Positions 22,964 to 34,715 of a stretch of DNA of 64,000 nt are shown here, piece by piece. The notes below the pieces were generated by a model. That model worked only from the letters and a program-made list of their open reading frames with translations, was not told where the DNA came from and did no database searches. The DNA is taken from positions 45,883,563 through 45,947,562 of the forward strand of contig NC_059080.1 of NCBI RefSeq assembly GCF_020497125.1, written 5' to 3'. Within the stretch, counting starts at the first letter, position 1; each line of letters begins with the position of its first letter. The translations under genes were made by a program, and so were the position numbers. Source of the DNA: Mauremys mutica (Eukaryota > Chordata > Testudines > Geoemydidae).

Positions 22964-23633
22964 TGTCATGGAGTCCCCGGGCAATGCTCTGGAACTGCTC
23001 CCCACAAAGCCAGTCAGGACTTTGGGGAGCCTCCTCTGCCTTGGAGCAGACTTTTTCAGGGCAAGAAGTTCACACGTCTTCACCTCCTGGGTCTCTCCTT
23101 GGAGCATTCAGCATCCTCTGTCCCTCCGTGCGCTTCCCGCAGCAAGCCCGCCCCAGTGGGGTCCTAGGGAAGCCACCGGGTCCTGCACCCCCACTTCGCA
23201 GTCAGACGTGACTCTCAGACAGCCAGTAATACAGAGTTTATTCGATGACAGGAACACGGTCTAAAACAGAGCTTGTAGGTACCGCGAGCCGGACCCCTCG
23301 GCCGGGTCCATTTTGGGGTCAGTGAGCCAGACCCCCACGTCTGCCCTCACTCCTCGTCCCCAGCCAGCTCCAGACTAACAACCCCCTCCAGCCCCTCCTT
23401 CTCTGCTCAGTTCCTTTCCCAGGCCAGGTCATCACCTGACCTCTTTGTCTCCAACACCTTCAGCTGGCACCTTTGCAGAGAAGGGGCCCAGGCCATCAGT
23501 TGCTAGGAGACAAAGTGCCAGGCATTTAGGTGCACTGGCCCCTTCCTCTGCAGCATTAAGAACTGCATAGGGGACACTGAGGCACCAACACAGTATTCAG
23601 AGAAAACATTAAGAACATTCCCAGTTCGTCACA
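22964..23633 (-). repeat. Gypsy 5' LTR
   Basis: A 670-bp partner of the LTR at 19,673. It lies at the high-coordinate, 5' side of this minus-strand element and is followed inward by the primer-binding-like sequence at about 22,943-22,961. Confidence 0.92.
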
Positions 23634-23638
23634 CCTGC

Positions 23639-24271
23639 GCTGGGCCTTTCCTGTGTGTAAAAAACCAGATGCTCAACTAAAAACAAGCACCAAAAGCATA
23701 AATCAAGAGATGCGTATGTTTGTATTCCTATTTTCTGAGCTTGTTGGTCATTTGGGCTCCTATTTAAGTGTATGGGTACTTTTGTTGATGTCAATGGAAC
23801 TACTCCTATACTAATTAGTTATGCACCTTCTTGAGTTCCTGAAAAATGGCCTTAAATGTCTCATTTGTTGCAATGGGCTTTATTTGTTTTTGTATTTTTC
23901 TTGAAATGCTAGAAAAGGAAAAATTTCAATAAGGGAAGAAACTTTGCCGCTATGTCATGCCTATGCAGAGCTTAGCTTTGGTCCCAGATTCTGCAAATAC
24001 TTTCACACCTGCTTAATTTTAAGCAAGTGCATGTTCCCAATGACTTCAGTGGCTATACTCACGTGCTTAAAGTTAAGCACGTGTGAATGGGTTTTGAGGA
24101 TCTGGACACTTAGGTGTCTGATAGATCTGGGCAGATAATTGCTTGAGAATATTTATTGTAAATGTTGGCAATTTTTTTCATCAGACAGTTATTTGTAAAT
24201 TCATTTTTATTAGTCAATGAATTATTATGTCAGCCAATGAGGGATTGTAATGGGGTGTCCGCACCACGCAG
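23639..24271. other. AT-rich unique DNA with an inverted repeat
   Basis: No gene seen. Around 23,970-24,110 is a palindromic interspersed repeat ('cttaattttaagcaagtgca' facing 'cacgtgcttaaagttaag'), possibly an old MITE. Confidence 0.4.
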
Positions 24272-24830
24272 GAGTGGAAGGCGTTAAGGATGAAATCTTG
24301 GTGACACTACCAATAATATTTGCAAACTCATGGATCACAGGAGATGTCCCGGAAGACTGGAGAAGAGCTAACGTAGGACCCATCTTTAAAAAGGGGGAAA
24401 AGGAGGAGCTGGGGAACTATAGAGCAGTCAGCCTGACTTTGATACCTGGGAAGCTACTAGAGCAATAAACATACAGTTTGAGAATACGTGGAGAATGAAG
24501 GGGTGATCGCTAGCAACCAGCATGGATTTACCAAAAACAAATCCTGCCAAACCAGCTTGATTTCCTTCTTTGACAGGATAACTGGTTTGGTGGCTAGGAG
24601 TAATGTGGTGGACATAATATACCTGGACTTCAGCAAGGCTTTTAACACAGTCCCACTTTACATTCTCCTAAGTAAGCTGGAGAAATGTGTGCTCGACAGA
24701 ACTACCATTAAGTGGATACATAATTGGTTAAACCGTAAAGAGTAACTATTAATGGAATGATGTCAGATTGGAGGGAGGTCTCAAGTGGGGTTCCACAAGG
24801 ATCTGTTCTGGGTCCAGTGTTGTTTAATAT
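24272..24830 (+). mobile_element. Diverged CR1-like LINE fragment
   Basis: Plus-strand RT pieces read PEDWRRANVGPIFKKGEKEE, NYRAVSLTLIPGKLLEQ, QHGFTKNKSCQTSLISF and VDIIYLDFSKAFNTV, ending near a [18 protein letters not shown] region. Stops break it near 24,466 and 24,743. It is more divergent than the other CR1 copies. It is interrupted at 24,831 by a CR1 in the opposite orientation. Confidence 0.85.
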
Positions 24831-25779
24831 AGAATCATAGAAGATTAGAGTTGGAAGAGACCTCAGGAGGTCATCTAGTCCAACCCCCTGCTCAAAGCAG
24901 GACCAATACCAAGTAAATCATCCCAGCCAGGGCTTTGTTAAAAACCTCTAAGGATGAAGATTCCACCACCTCCCTAGGTAACTCATTCCAGTGCTTCACC
25001 ACCCTCCTAGTGAAATAGTGTTTCCTAATATCCAACCAAGACCTCCTGCACTGCAACTTGAGACCATTGCTTCTTGTTCTGCCATCTGCCACCACTGAGA
25101 ATAGCTGAGCTCCATCCTCTTTGGAACCCCCGTTCAGGTAGTTGAAGGCTACTATCAAATCCTCCCTCACTCTCCTCTTCTGCAGACTAAACAAGCCCAG
25201 TTCCCTCAGCCTCTCCACGTAAGTCATGTGCCCCAGTCATTTTCATTTTCATTGCCCTCCTCTGGACTCTCTCCAATGTGTCCACATCCTTTGTTGTGGG
25301 GGCCCCAAAACTGGACACAATACTCCAGAGGTGGCCTCACCAGTGCCGAATAAACTTCCCTAGATCTGCTGGCAATGCTCCTACTAATGCAGCCCGATAT
25401 GCCATTAGCCTTCTTGGCAACAAGGGCACACTGCTGACGCATATGCAGCTTCTCATACACTGTAATCCCCAGGTCCTTTTCTGCAGAACTGCTGCTTAGC
25501 CAGTCAGTCCCCAGCCTGTAGCAGTTCATGGAATTCTTCCTTCCTAAGTGCAGGACTCTGCACTTGTCCTTGTTAAACATCATCAGATTTCTTTTGGCCC
25601 AATCCTCCACTCTGGACCCTATCCATACCCTCCAGCATATCTACCTCTCCCCCTAGCTTAGTGTCATCTGCAAACTTGCTGAGGGTGCAATCTATCCCAT
25701 TGTCCAGATCATTAATAAAGATGTTGAACAAAACTGGCCCCAGGACCAACCCCTGGGGCACTCCACTTGATACTGGCTG

Positions 25780-26482
25780 TGTCATAAAAATAGAGAGAAG
25801 GGTAGCTGTACTAAATATACTAAATCTGGGTGGGGGAAGGTTTTGTTTGTGCTTTTACTTTGTTGTTCCCTCTCTGGAGAGAGGGAGAGTCCAAGCAGGT
25901 ACAACATCTCCTAAAAATATACCTGGAATAATCCACCTAAAACCACAGAAAATGTATGTAGGGCAAGGAAATGTGTTAGGTTATTTTTTGTTTTGGCTTG
26001 TGAATTTTTCTATGCTACAGAGGTAGTTTTATTCCTGTTTACGTACTGTGAAGCTGAGCCCATGGGGGAATCCTCTGTGTTTTAAATCTTTTTATTACCC
26101 TGTAAAGTTACCTTCCATCCTGATTTTGCAGGTGTGATTCTTTTACTTTTTCTTTATAAATAAAGTTCTTCTTTTAAGAACCTGATTGATTTCAGTGTCC
26201 TGAAGACAAATGGTTTGGTCTGTGCTCACATTGCTAAGGTAATTGGGTGGTATATTATTCTCAAGCCTCCCCAGGAAAGGGGGTGAAGGAGTTTGGGGGG
26301 GATATTGGGGGCAGGGTAGCGATTCCAAGTGACCCTTCCCTGAATTTTTGTGTAAATCACTTGGTGGTGGTAGCAATACCATCCAAGGACAAGGAAAGGA
26401 ATTTGGGCCTAGGGGAAGTTTTAACCTAAACTGGTAGAATATAAACTTAGGGAGTCTTTCATGTGGGTCCCCACATCTGTAC
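25780..26482 (+). mobile_element. LTR inserted in CR1, no TSD seen
   Basis: Starts TGTCATAAAAATAG exactly where the CR1 text breaks and ends at 'cacatctgtac', where CR1 resumes ('ccaactagac'). AATAAA-type signals lie near 26,158. A direct duplication and a terminal CA are not visible, so its 3' end is probably truncated or was deleted after insertion. Confidence 0.7.
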
Positions 26483-27454
26483 CCAACTAGACATTGAGCT
26501 GTTGATCACTACCCATTGAGCCCAACAATCTAGCTAATCCGTACTTTTTTAACTTGCTGGCAAGAATACTGTGGGAGATCATATGAAAAACTTTGCTAAA
26601 GTCAAGCATATCACGTCCACCACTTTCCCCACATCCACAGAGCCTGTTATCTCATCATAGAAGGAAATCAGGTTGCTCAGGCATGACTTGCCCTTGGTGA
26701 ATCCATGTTGACTGTTCCTGATCACTTCCTTTCCTCCAAGTGCTTCAAAATGGTTTCTTTGAGGACCTGCTCCATGATTTTTCCAGGGACCAAGGTGAGG
26801 CAGATCGGTCTGTAGTTCCCCAGATTCTCCTTCTTCCCTTTGTTAAAGATGGTGTGATAAATGAAGGGGAGGAGTGTAGTTCCCTTTTATGGACACCCAG
26901 CCAGCCAGTTACCTATACAATCCCTCTTAGTGGCTGTTCTCTACTTGCTTTACCTGTAAAGGGTTAAAAAAGTCCAGGTAAAAGTAAGGGAGTGGGCACC
27001 TGACCAAAAGAGCCAATGGGAAGGCTAGAACTTTTTAAAATTGGGAAAAAAGCTTTCCCTTTGTGTGCTGTTGTTGGTCTCCAAGAAAGAGGAGAACAGG
27101 GAGCAGTTATGCCGTGAGAAGCTGAAGGCCAGATATGAAAATCATCAGATCATACCTAGAACTACTTATTTAACAACCTAGACGTGTAAGTAGATCAGGA
27201 ATGTTTAGAAAGACATGATTAGATTTATTTCTGTTTATTTCTTATTGGCTTGTGGATTCCTCTGTGCTAACCCCAAATGCTTTTTGTTTTGATTGTAACC
27301 TTTAAGCTGGACCTCAAGAAGGTTATTCTTGATGTTTAATTTTTGTAAGTGGGTTTTTTAAATCTAACAAAAGCCTAAGTTCCAGATGTATTTTCTTTCT
27401 TTTTATTTTTAATAAAATTTACCTTTTTTAAGAACAGGATTAGATTTCTGCAAC

Positions 27455-27597
27455 CTATGGATAGCTCAGTGGTTTGAGCATTGTCCTGCTAAATCAAGGC
27501 TTGTGAGTTTAATCCTTGAGGGGTCCATTTGGGGATTTACCTGGGGATTTGTCCTGCTTTGAGGTCCCTTCCAACCTGCTATTCTATGATTCTGGTA
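27455..27597 (+). repeat. tRNA-derived SINE with CR1-like tail
   Basis: Reads 'ggatagctcagtggtttgag' (A box) and 'gtgagtttaatcc' (B box). The tail 'ggtcccttccaacctg' runs to 'ctatgattct', shared with CR1. Same family as the copy at 14,991, in the opposite orientation and slightly shortened. Confidence 0.85.
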
Positions 27598-27604
27598 TCC
27601 TTAA

Positions 27605-27893
27605 GCTAGGTCTACAAGGGGGGTTGACCTAAGATACACAACTTCAGCTACGTGAATAGCATAGCTGAAGTTGGTGTATCTTAGATCAATTTACCTGGCC
27701 ATGAGGACAGCAGTGAGTCAACATCTGCTGCTCCCCCATTGACTCCGCTTCTGCCTCTCACCATGGTGGAGTTCCGGAGTCTATGGCAGAGTGATCAGGG
27801 ATCAATTTTATTGTGTCTACACTAGACACGATATATCTATCCCGGATAGATCGATCACTACCCGCCGATCTGGCGGGTAGTGTAGATGTACCT
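27605..27893. mobile_element. Harbinger-type MITE, TAA duplication
   Basis: The left end GCTAGGTCTACA pairs with a right end whose complement reads AGGTACATCTACAC. TAA lies at 27,602-27,604 and 27,894-27,896. The left part contains a hairpin ('aacttcagctacgtg' facing 'catagctgaagtt'). Related to the copy at 60,821. Confidence 0.8.
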
Positions 27894-28339
27894 TAAGAGG
27901 TTTGTGCATGTTCTTTAATTAGCAGGGGGCAACAGCTAATTTCCTTTGTTTTCTTTCTCAGCTCTTCCCTGGAGGGGGGGGGGTGTTAAAGGGCTTGAGG
28001 GTACCCCACAGGAAGGAATTCCCAAGTGCACCTTCCTGGGTTCCAAGGGGTTTTGCATTTGGGTGGTGGCAGCATCTACCCATCCAAGGCCAGAGAGAAG
28101 CTGTAAACTTGGGAGTTTATTACAAGCCTGGAGTGGCCAGTATTAATTTTTAGAATCCTTGCGGGCCCCCACTTTCTGCACTTGAAGTGCTAGAGAGGGG
28201 AATCAGCCTTGACAGATGGCCACTATATTTGCCTTTTTCCAATCGTCTGGGACCTCCCCCAATCACCACAAGTCTTTCCTCTGCAGGGAAAGACTCTGGC
28301 AGGTCCCTGCTGTGGGGAAAGGCTGCGGCAGTGGGTAGG

Positions 28340-28570
28340 CAGCAGGACCCTACACTGTTCAAAATATCAATGTAGATGGGGGAGGCACTGCTTGGGCATC
28401 AGGGGAGCCCTGTACAGTATATACCTGGGTACATACCCACAGGATTCAGGTGAATCTTTACTTTATTCACGGAAGCTGTGCCTCCCCATCTGCACTACTA
28501 TTTATTCCTGTGCTAGGAGGTACGCAGTGTACCCCGTAAGGAGTTTGCAGTGTAGACATACCTATAGAGA
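28340..28570. mobile_element. Possible palindromic MITE
   Basis: 'agatgggggaggcac' near 28,374 faces 'gtgcctccccatct' near 28,479. The right edge reads 'gcagtgtagacatacc', the same end style as other MITEs in this window. Exact termini and duplication were not established. Confidence 0.45.
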
Positions 28571-28945
28571 AATCATGCTTAACCCTGACAACCTTATCAG
28601 TGCTTAACAGATCATAAATAATCCCTCTCACTGGTGGTCTGAGACGGGGGGGTCTGCTTACCTGCACAAATTGCAGCCTCTAAGAACCCTAAACTCCAAT
28701 GGAATCAAAGGGCAAAAAAAATCTGTTGAAGTCTGTTTTTGTTTGGATTTCAGTTCAATCACTGCTCACTTCCTAGGCAAGCTACACAAGTGCTGCCAAA
28801 GATCAAAGATACAGAACTACCCCTCAAGTCTGGGTCAGCAACAAATCCAATCAAGCCAGGCTTCACAGTGTGGAGGGGTTTTACCCTGGAGTCCATGTGG
28901 CACTCCGGTCATTCCTGAGCCGTCTAGTGCAATGCCATCTCTGCT

Positions 28946-30632
28946 CATAGAATCATAGAATCTCAGGGTTGGAAGGGACCTCAGGAGATCATCTAGTCCA
29001 ACCACCTGCTCAAAGCAGGACCAAACCCAACTAAATCATCCCAGCCAGGGCTTTGTCAAGCCTGACCTTAAAAACCTCAAAGGAAGGAGATTCCACCACC
29101 TCCCTAGGTAACCCATTCCAGTTCTTCACCACCCTACTAGTGAAAAAGTTTTTCCTAATATCCAACCTAAACCTCCCCCTCTGCAACTTGAGACCATTAC
29201 TCCTTGTTCTGTCATCTTCTACCACTGAGAACAGTCTAGATCCATCCTCTTTGGAACCCCCTTTCAGGTAGTTGAAAGCAGCTATCAAATCCCCCCTCAT
29301 TCTTCTCTTCTGCAGGCTAAACAATCCCAGTTCCCTCAGCCTCTCCTCATAAGTCATGTGTTCCAGCCCCCTAATCATTTTTGTTGCCCTCCGCTGGACT
29401 CTCTCCAATTTATCCACATCCTTCTTGTAGTGTGGGGCCCAAAACTGGACACAGTACTCGAAATGAGGCCTCACCAGTGCTGAGTAGAGGGGAATGATCA
29501 CATCCCTCAATCTGCTGGAAATGCCCCTACTTATACAACCCAAAATGCCATTAGCCTTCTTGGCAACAAGGGCACACTGTTGACTCATATTCAGCTTTTC
29601 GTCCACCGTAACCCTAGGTCCTTTTCTGCAGAACTGCTGCCCAGCCATTCGGTCCCTAATCTGTAGCAGTGCATGGGATTCTTCCGTCCTAAGTGCAGGA
29701 CTCTGCACTTGTCCTTGTTGAACCTCATCATATTTCTTTTGGCCCAATCCTCTAATTTGTCTAGGTCCCTCTGTATCATATCCCTACCCTCCAGTGTATC
29801 AACCACTCCTCCCAGTTTAGTGTCATCTGCAAACTTGCTAAGGGTGCAGTCCACACCATCCTCCAGATCGTTAATGAAGATATTGAATAAAACCGGCCCC
29901 AGCACCGACCCTTGGGGCACTCCACTTGATACCGGCTGCAAACTAGACATGGAACCATTGATCACTACCCGTTGAGCCCGACCATCTAGCCAGTTTTCTA
30001 TCCACCTTACCGTCCATTCATCCAGCCCATACTTCTTTAACTTGTTGGCAAGAATACTGTGGGAGACTGTATCAAAAGCTTTGCTAAAGTCCAGAAATAG
30101 CACATCCACTGCTTTCCCCTCATCCACAGAGCCAGTTATCTCATCATAGAAGGCAATTAGATTAGTCAGGCATGACTTGCCCTTGGTGAATCCATGCTGA
30201 CTGTTCCTGATCACTTTCCCCTCCTTTAAGTGGTTCAGGATTGATTCCTTGAGGACCTGTTCCATGATTTTTCCAGGGACTGAGGTGAGACTGACTGGCC
30301 TGTAGTTCCCTGGATCTTCCTTCTTCCCTTTTTTAAAGATGGGCACTACATTAGCCTTTTTCCAGTCATCCGGGACCTCCCCTGATCACCATGATTTTTC
30401 AAAGATAATGGCCAATGGCTCTGCAATCTCATCGGCCAACTCCTTTAGCACCCTCGGATGCAGCACATCCGGCCCCATGGACTTGTGCTCGTTCAGCTTT
30501 TCTAAATAGTCCCGAACTACTTCTTTCCCCACAGAGAGCTGGTCACCTCCTCCCCATACCGTGCTGCAGAGTGCAGCTGTCTGGGAGCTGACCTTGTCTG
30601 TGAAGACACAGGCAAAAAAAGCATTGAGTACA
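28946..30632 (-). mobile_element. CR1 LINE, 5'-truncated
   Basis: The 3' end is at 28,946 ('atagaatcatagaatctcag'). RT runs in three overlapping frames (30,679-30,386, 30,346-29,591 and 29,747-29,031), so at least two frameshifts separate them. Motifs present are [32 protein letters not shown] and the C-terminal LEYC-type block. The endonuclease is missing. It is very similar to the copies at 8.7 and 43.6 kb, indicating a recent subfamily. Confidence 0.9.
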
Positions 30633-30983
30633 TTGTCTCTCTCTTTCTTCTCCCAGGGTGAGGAACAGGTTTTCCTCATAGCTTTTTGCCGAACTGTCTT
30701 TTATCTTTTCTGTTAATGTGAGGAAATGTGTCTCTCACAGTAATATTTCCAGTATTGTGGTGGAGGGTGGGTTCCTAGAGATACCTCACACTTTAACCTG
30801 ACCCTACCTCGCACTGCATCTACACTATTTAAATGTGTCACCACATACCATCTATCCTACACAGGCACTGCCTTGGCATATGTCAGCAGCGCACAGTCGT
30901 CAGCTGACCCAGAGGTGCAGTGCACCACCATGGGTGTTGTCAAATGCATGTTCTGCCACATCTCCAGGACTTACTGAGAGTTT

Positions 30984-31056
30984 CATAGAATCATAGAAGA
31001 TTAGGGTTGGAAGAGACCTCAGGAGGTTATTTAGTCCAACCCCCTGCTCAAAGCAG
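30984..31056 (-). repeat. Short CR1 3' end
   Basis: Only the last ~70 bases of a CR1 are present, from 'catagaatcatagaag' through 'ccccctgctcaaagcag'. Confidence 0.85.
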
Positions 31057-31237
31057 TTAAAGTTTCTTTAACTGTAGGGTCAGATAAGTGATTGCTTCCT
31101 TTTCCTCAAGGCAGACTATATCAGGAAGTACTCTGTGTGCCTTTACCTAGTCAGTCATTTCCTGTTCTCCAGTTAAACAAACTACAGCATTGCACCTTCC
31201 TCCTGGAAATTCCTCTCTTTGTATCCACACTCACTGC

Positions 31238-31798
31238 CAGGGCCGCCCAGAGGATTCCGGGGGCCCGGGGTCTTCGGCGGCGGGGGGCCCCTTCCGTTCC
31301 GGGACCCGCCGCCGAAGTGCGGCGGGGGGGGGTCCCCGCCGCGGGTCTTCGGGGCACTTCGGCGGCGGGTCCCGGAACGGAAGGGGCCCCCCGCCGCCGA
31401 AGACCGGGCTGCGCTTCGGCGGCGGGTCCCGCTTCCCCCCGGCCCCGGCCCCAGCCTCTTACCCCCGGCTCCCTCCTCGCCCGGAGTCTCAGCGCCTCGC
31501 CGGAACAGCAGCAGCGTGTGGCCGGCGGGGCCTGAGCTCCGTCCCGCTCAGAGCCGCATGGTGAGGGGGCGGGGCTGGGAGCTCCCCGCCGAGCGGAGGG
31601 AGCGGAGCTCCCAGCCCCGCCCCCTCCCCACGCCGCTCTGAGTGGGGCGGGGCTCAGGGGCTCCGCCGGAGACATCAAGCGCTGAGGCTCCAGGAGAGGG
31701 GCGGAGGCGGGAGCCTCCGCTGTTCTCTTGGGGGCCCCTGCGGAGCCCGGGGCCCGGGGCAAATTGTCCCCTTTGCCCCCCCCCTCTGGGCGGCCCTG
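31238..31798. mobile_element. Non-autonomous hAT element, 561 bp
   Basis: Termini CAGGGCCGCCCAGAGG and, complemented, CAGGGCCGCCCAGAGG, with CTCACTGC duplicated on both sides (31,230-31,237 and 31,799-31,806). The interior is extremely GC-rich with inverted 'gccgccgaag' blocks. No transposase. Same family as 37,707 and 40,043. Confidence 0.9.
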
Positions 31799-32019
31799 CT
31801 CACTGCTGCACATCAGAGACACCAACCTTTTGGCCACGAGGCTTCTCAAGGAAGGCATATCACCTCAGAGCCCAACAATAGTTCCCATTAACTGCTGGCA
31901 TGGTCACTGTTCAGTGACATGGGATATTCTCCTTTCTTCCCCATCAGGCTGAGTTGCGCCTCCTTTTTTTTCACTTCCAGTTCCTGCTGGCTTGGGAAAT
32001 GAGAAATCACAGGACAGCG

Positions 32020-32090
32020 GGTGTAAATCAGCATTGATTTCAATGACTTATGCTGATTTGAACCAGCTGAGGATCTGGTCCCAAGACTGT
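32020..32090. repeat. Palindromic interspersed repeat
   Basis: 'gtgtaaatcagcattgattt' faces 'atgacttatgctgatttgaa' around a short centre. It resembles a widespread amniote palindromic MITE. Confidence 0.45.
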
Positions 32091-32113
32091 TATCAAATCT
32101 CCCCTCAGTCTTA

Positions 32114-34010
32114 CATAAGAATGCCCATACTTGCTCAGACCAATGGCCCATCTGGCTCAGTATCCTGTCTTCTGACAATGGCCAGTGCCAGGTGCCTCAG
32201 ACGGAATGAACAGAACAGGAAATCAAGTGATCCATCCCCTGTCATCCAGTCCTAGTTTCTGGCAGGCAGAGACTAGCGACACCCAGGAACTTATCTATGT
32301 TTTTTTTTAATCTAGTTATACTTTTGGTCTTCACAACATCCCCAGGCAATGAGTTCCACAGGTTGACTGTGCATTGTGTGAAGAAATACTTCCTTTTGTT
32401 TGTTTTAAACCTGCTGCCTATTAATTTCATTGGGTGAGCCCTGGTTCTTGTATTATATGAAGGAGTAAATAACACTTCCTTCTTCACTTCTCCACACCAG
32501 TCCTGATTTTATAGACCTCTATCATATCCCCCCTTAGTCGTCTCTTTTCCAAGCTGAACAATCCCAGTCTTTTTAATCTCTCCTCATATGGAAGCTGTTC
32601 CACATTTTACTCATTTTTGTTGCCCTTCTCTGTACCTTTTCCATTTCTAATAATCATTTTTGAGATGTGGCAACCAGAACTGCATGCAGCATTCAAGGTG
32701 TGGGCATACCATGGAGTTATATAGAGGCAATATTATATTATCTATTCCTTTCCTAACAGTCCCAGCATTCTGTTCGCTTTTTTGACTGCTGTTGCACATT
32801 GAGTGGATGTTTTCAGAGAACTGTCCACAATGACTCCAAGATCTCTTTTTTGAGTGGTAACAGTTAATTTAGCCCCCATCATTTTGTATGTATAGTTGGG
32901 ATTATGTTTTCCAATGTGCATTACTTTGCATTTATCAACACTGAATTTCATCTGCCATTTTGTCTTCATCTGCCAGTCTCCCAGTTTCGTGAGATCCCTT
33001 TGTAACTTTTCACAGTTTTAGGATGACCATACATCCCGTTTTGGCTGGGGAAGTCCCGTTTTTAGGCCCTGTCCCAGCGTTCCTGACTTTTTTGGCAAAT
33101 CTGAGCATTTGTAAGAACAAACTGGACAAATGCACAGTTTTGCCAAAAAATTGGGTGCGACCCCTAGCATGGCATGGAGGAACGTATGTGTGTGTGGAGG
33201 GGTGCGCGAACAGCAACAACAACCCCACGCTGGAGGGAGGTCTAGGGAGATCAGCTCAGGTCAGCTGGCCCCCTGTGCGGGTGGGCAGCAGTGGGGCTCG
33301 GGCCAGCCCCATGTGCAGGAGGGTGAGGGGGACCTCGAGCAGCCCCACATGGGTGGGAGGCAGAGAGGGCTTGGGCCGGCCCTGCATGCAGGGGGTGTTT
33401 GTCTTGGGCGGTCCTGTGCATGGATAGGAAGTGGAGTGGGGGGTGCCCAGGCTGGCTCAGCATGCCGGGGTGGGAGGGATTCCTCAGGTTGGCCCTGCAC
33501 TTGGGTGTGGGAGGACCTCAGAGAGGCCCCATGGGGTGTGTGTGTGTGTGTGGTGGTGGTGGTGGGGCTCGGGCCAGCCCATGGGGTGTCCCATTTTCCC
33601 TTTGGGAAAATATGGTCACCCAACACAGTCTGCTTTGCACTTACCTATCTTGAGTAATTTTGTATCATCTGCAAACTTTGCTACCTCATCGTTTACTCCT
33701 TTTTCCAGATCATTCATGAATATGTTGAATAGGACTGGTTCCAGTACAGACCCCTGGGGGACACCACTATTTACCTTTCTTCATTCTGAAAACTGACCAT
33801 TTATTCCTACCCTTTGTTTCCTGTCTTTTAACCAGTTACTGATACATGAGAGAACCTTCCCTCTTATCCCATGGCTGCTTAGGAGCCTTTGGTGAGGGAC
33901 CATGTCAAAAATTTTCTGAAAGTCCAAGTACACTATATCCATTATATCACTCTTGTCCACATTTGTTGATCCCCTCAAAGAATTCTAATAGATTGGTGAG
34001 GCATGATTTG
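32114..34010 (-). mobile_element. CR1/L2-like LINE, interrupted by a MITE
   Basis: Minus-strand fragments include [20 protein letters not shown] (near 32,400), VDKCKVMHIGKHNPNYTYKM with LGVIVDSSLK (32,969-32,742), an NMLNR-type RT block near 33,730, and IMDIVYLDFQKIFDMVPHQR (33,978-33,781). Its 3' end ('ataagaatgcccatacttg') differs from the other CR1 copies, so it is a separate, older subfamily. A MITE interrupts it at 33,017-33,623. The 5' end is truncated near 34,010. Confidence 0.8.
33017..33623. mobile_element. MITE with GGTGACCATA-like ends
   Basis: The left end reads TTTAGGATGACCATA and the right end complements to TTGGGTGACCATAT. CACAGT is found at both flanks (33,011-33,016 and 33,624-33,629), and the LINE text joins across it. 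The interior is G-rich with several 'gggctcgggccagcccc'-like repeats and a GT/GGT run at 33,538-33,565. Confidence 0.72.
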
Positions 34011-34707
34011 GGGAAGGGAGGATGGAGACAGGCCCTGGGGTGGAACAAGTCCTGGCTGAAGCAATCCCTTCCCTAGTCCCTGCTCTGGCAGCTGCTAACG
34101 CTTTCCCTGTTGTCTGGCCCTAAGGTAAATTTTAACCAAGATATGATGCTCGGTGACTTCTCAGCCAGTGAAAATGAGGGATGGGGACACCACGCCCCAT
34201 GTGAGTTCCTAGCCAATGAAAATGGTGGATGGGGAGATCATGACCCCTGTGTTCCTTGGCCTGCCCACCCGCTGGGAAGCCATTTCTCCCATTGGCTGAG
34301 GGAGCTGATTTAAAAAATACTGCACACCGCCTTTAGCAACCGTAATCAGCCTGGCTTGCTGATTGGATGCTGACTGGTCAATCGCAGTCTGCAGTTTTCA
34401 AATCCACATTGTGCAGCAGCAGCCGGCAGCTCAGCTCAGCTCTGTGTCTGTCTCCCTAAGCCTCTCTACTGAGAAGAGGCTCTTTGGGCCAGCTCTCCCG
34501 GCAGGCTGCCTCTTCACCCCTGCTGGGCTCACTTGCAAAGAGAGGGACAGCACAGCTCCTTCCCTTCCTCTCCTTATACTTACTCCCTGCACATCTGGGA
34601 ATCCTCTGTAATTGGGCCTGGCCCACCTGCAAGGTGCAACCAAGTGCCCTAATTGAGCTCTCCAGCTCCGGTTAATTCTCTCAGAGTTAAGATGGGGAAT
34701 ACATCCC
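34011..34707. other. DNA with a short tandem repeat, no gene recognised
   Basis: About 50-bp units at 34,155-34,205 and 34,206-34,253 are similar ('agccagtgaaaatgagggatg' against 'agccaatgaaaatggtggatg'). CCAAT-like boxes occur near 34,280 and 34,360 ('cccattggctg', 'ctgattggatg'). This could be an old LTR or a regulatory stretch; there is no coding evidence. Confidence 0.4.
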
Positions 34708-34715
34708 ATCACACC

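Larger units (their letters stand above)
19673..23633 (-). mobile_element. Internally deleted Gypsy (Gmr1-like) element, 5-bp TSD
   Basis: Two LTRs flank an internal region of about 2.6 kb. The whole unit is bounded by CCTGC (19,668-19,672 and 23,634-23,638). On the minus strand a primer-binding-like TGGTGGTAGCGGTGGGATG directly follows the 5' LTR, and a polypurine tract (GAAGGGGGGAGAG) precedes the 3' LTR. Inside are a Gag N-terminus, the end of a protease, and shortened integrase and RT pieces in that order. Capsid, zinc knuckle, most of integrase and RNase H are missing. It is a non-autonomous derivative of an element with integrase ahead of RT. Confidence 0.88.
26853..28214 (+). mobile_element. 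Solo LTR in CR1 with GATGG duplication
   Basis: Begins TGTGATAAATG and ends CCTTGACA. GATGG lies on both sides (26,848-26,852 and 28,215-28,219), and the CR1 reading resumes correctly outside it. AATAAA lies near 27,410. It was later interrupted by a SINE (about 27,455-27,597) and a Harbinger MITE (27,605-27,893). Without these it is about 0.93 kb. Confidence 0.85.
24831..28268 (-). mobile_element. CR1 LINE carrying two LTR insertions
   Basis: The minus-strand CR1 3' end lies at 24,831 ('agaatcatagaag'). Coding pieces follow: [18 protein letters not shown] (25,227-24,892), the segment with MNCYRLGTDWL (25,610-25,224) and a FADDTKLGG box (25,785-25,573). RT continues after the first LTR (26,483-26,852) and briefly after the second (28,220-28,268). 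Frameshifts are frequent, so the copy is dead. The LTRs interrupt it at 25,780 and 26,853. Confidence 0.85.

Noticed and set aside
31238..31798. A CpG-island promoter
   Set aside because: The GC-rich block is exactly bounded by hAT ends and an 8-bp duplication.
31092..31858. Long alanine/proline/arginine-rich frames on both strands
   Set aside because: They come from the GC-rich interior of a hAT MITE. Lack of stops is a composition effect.
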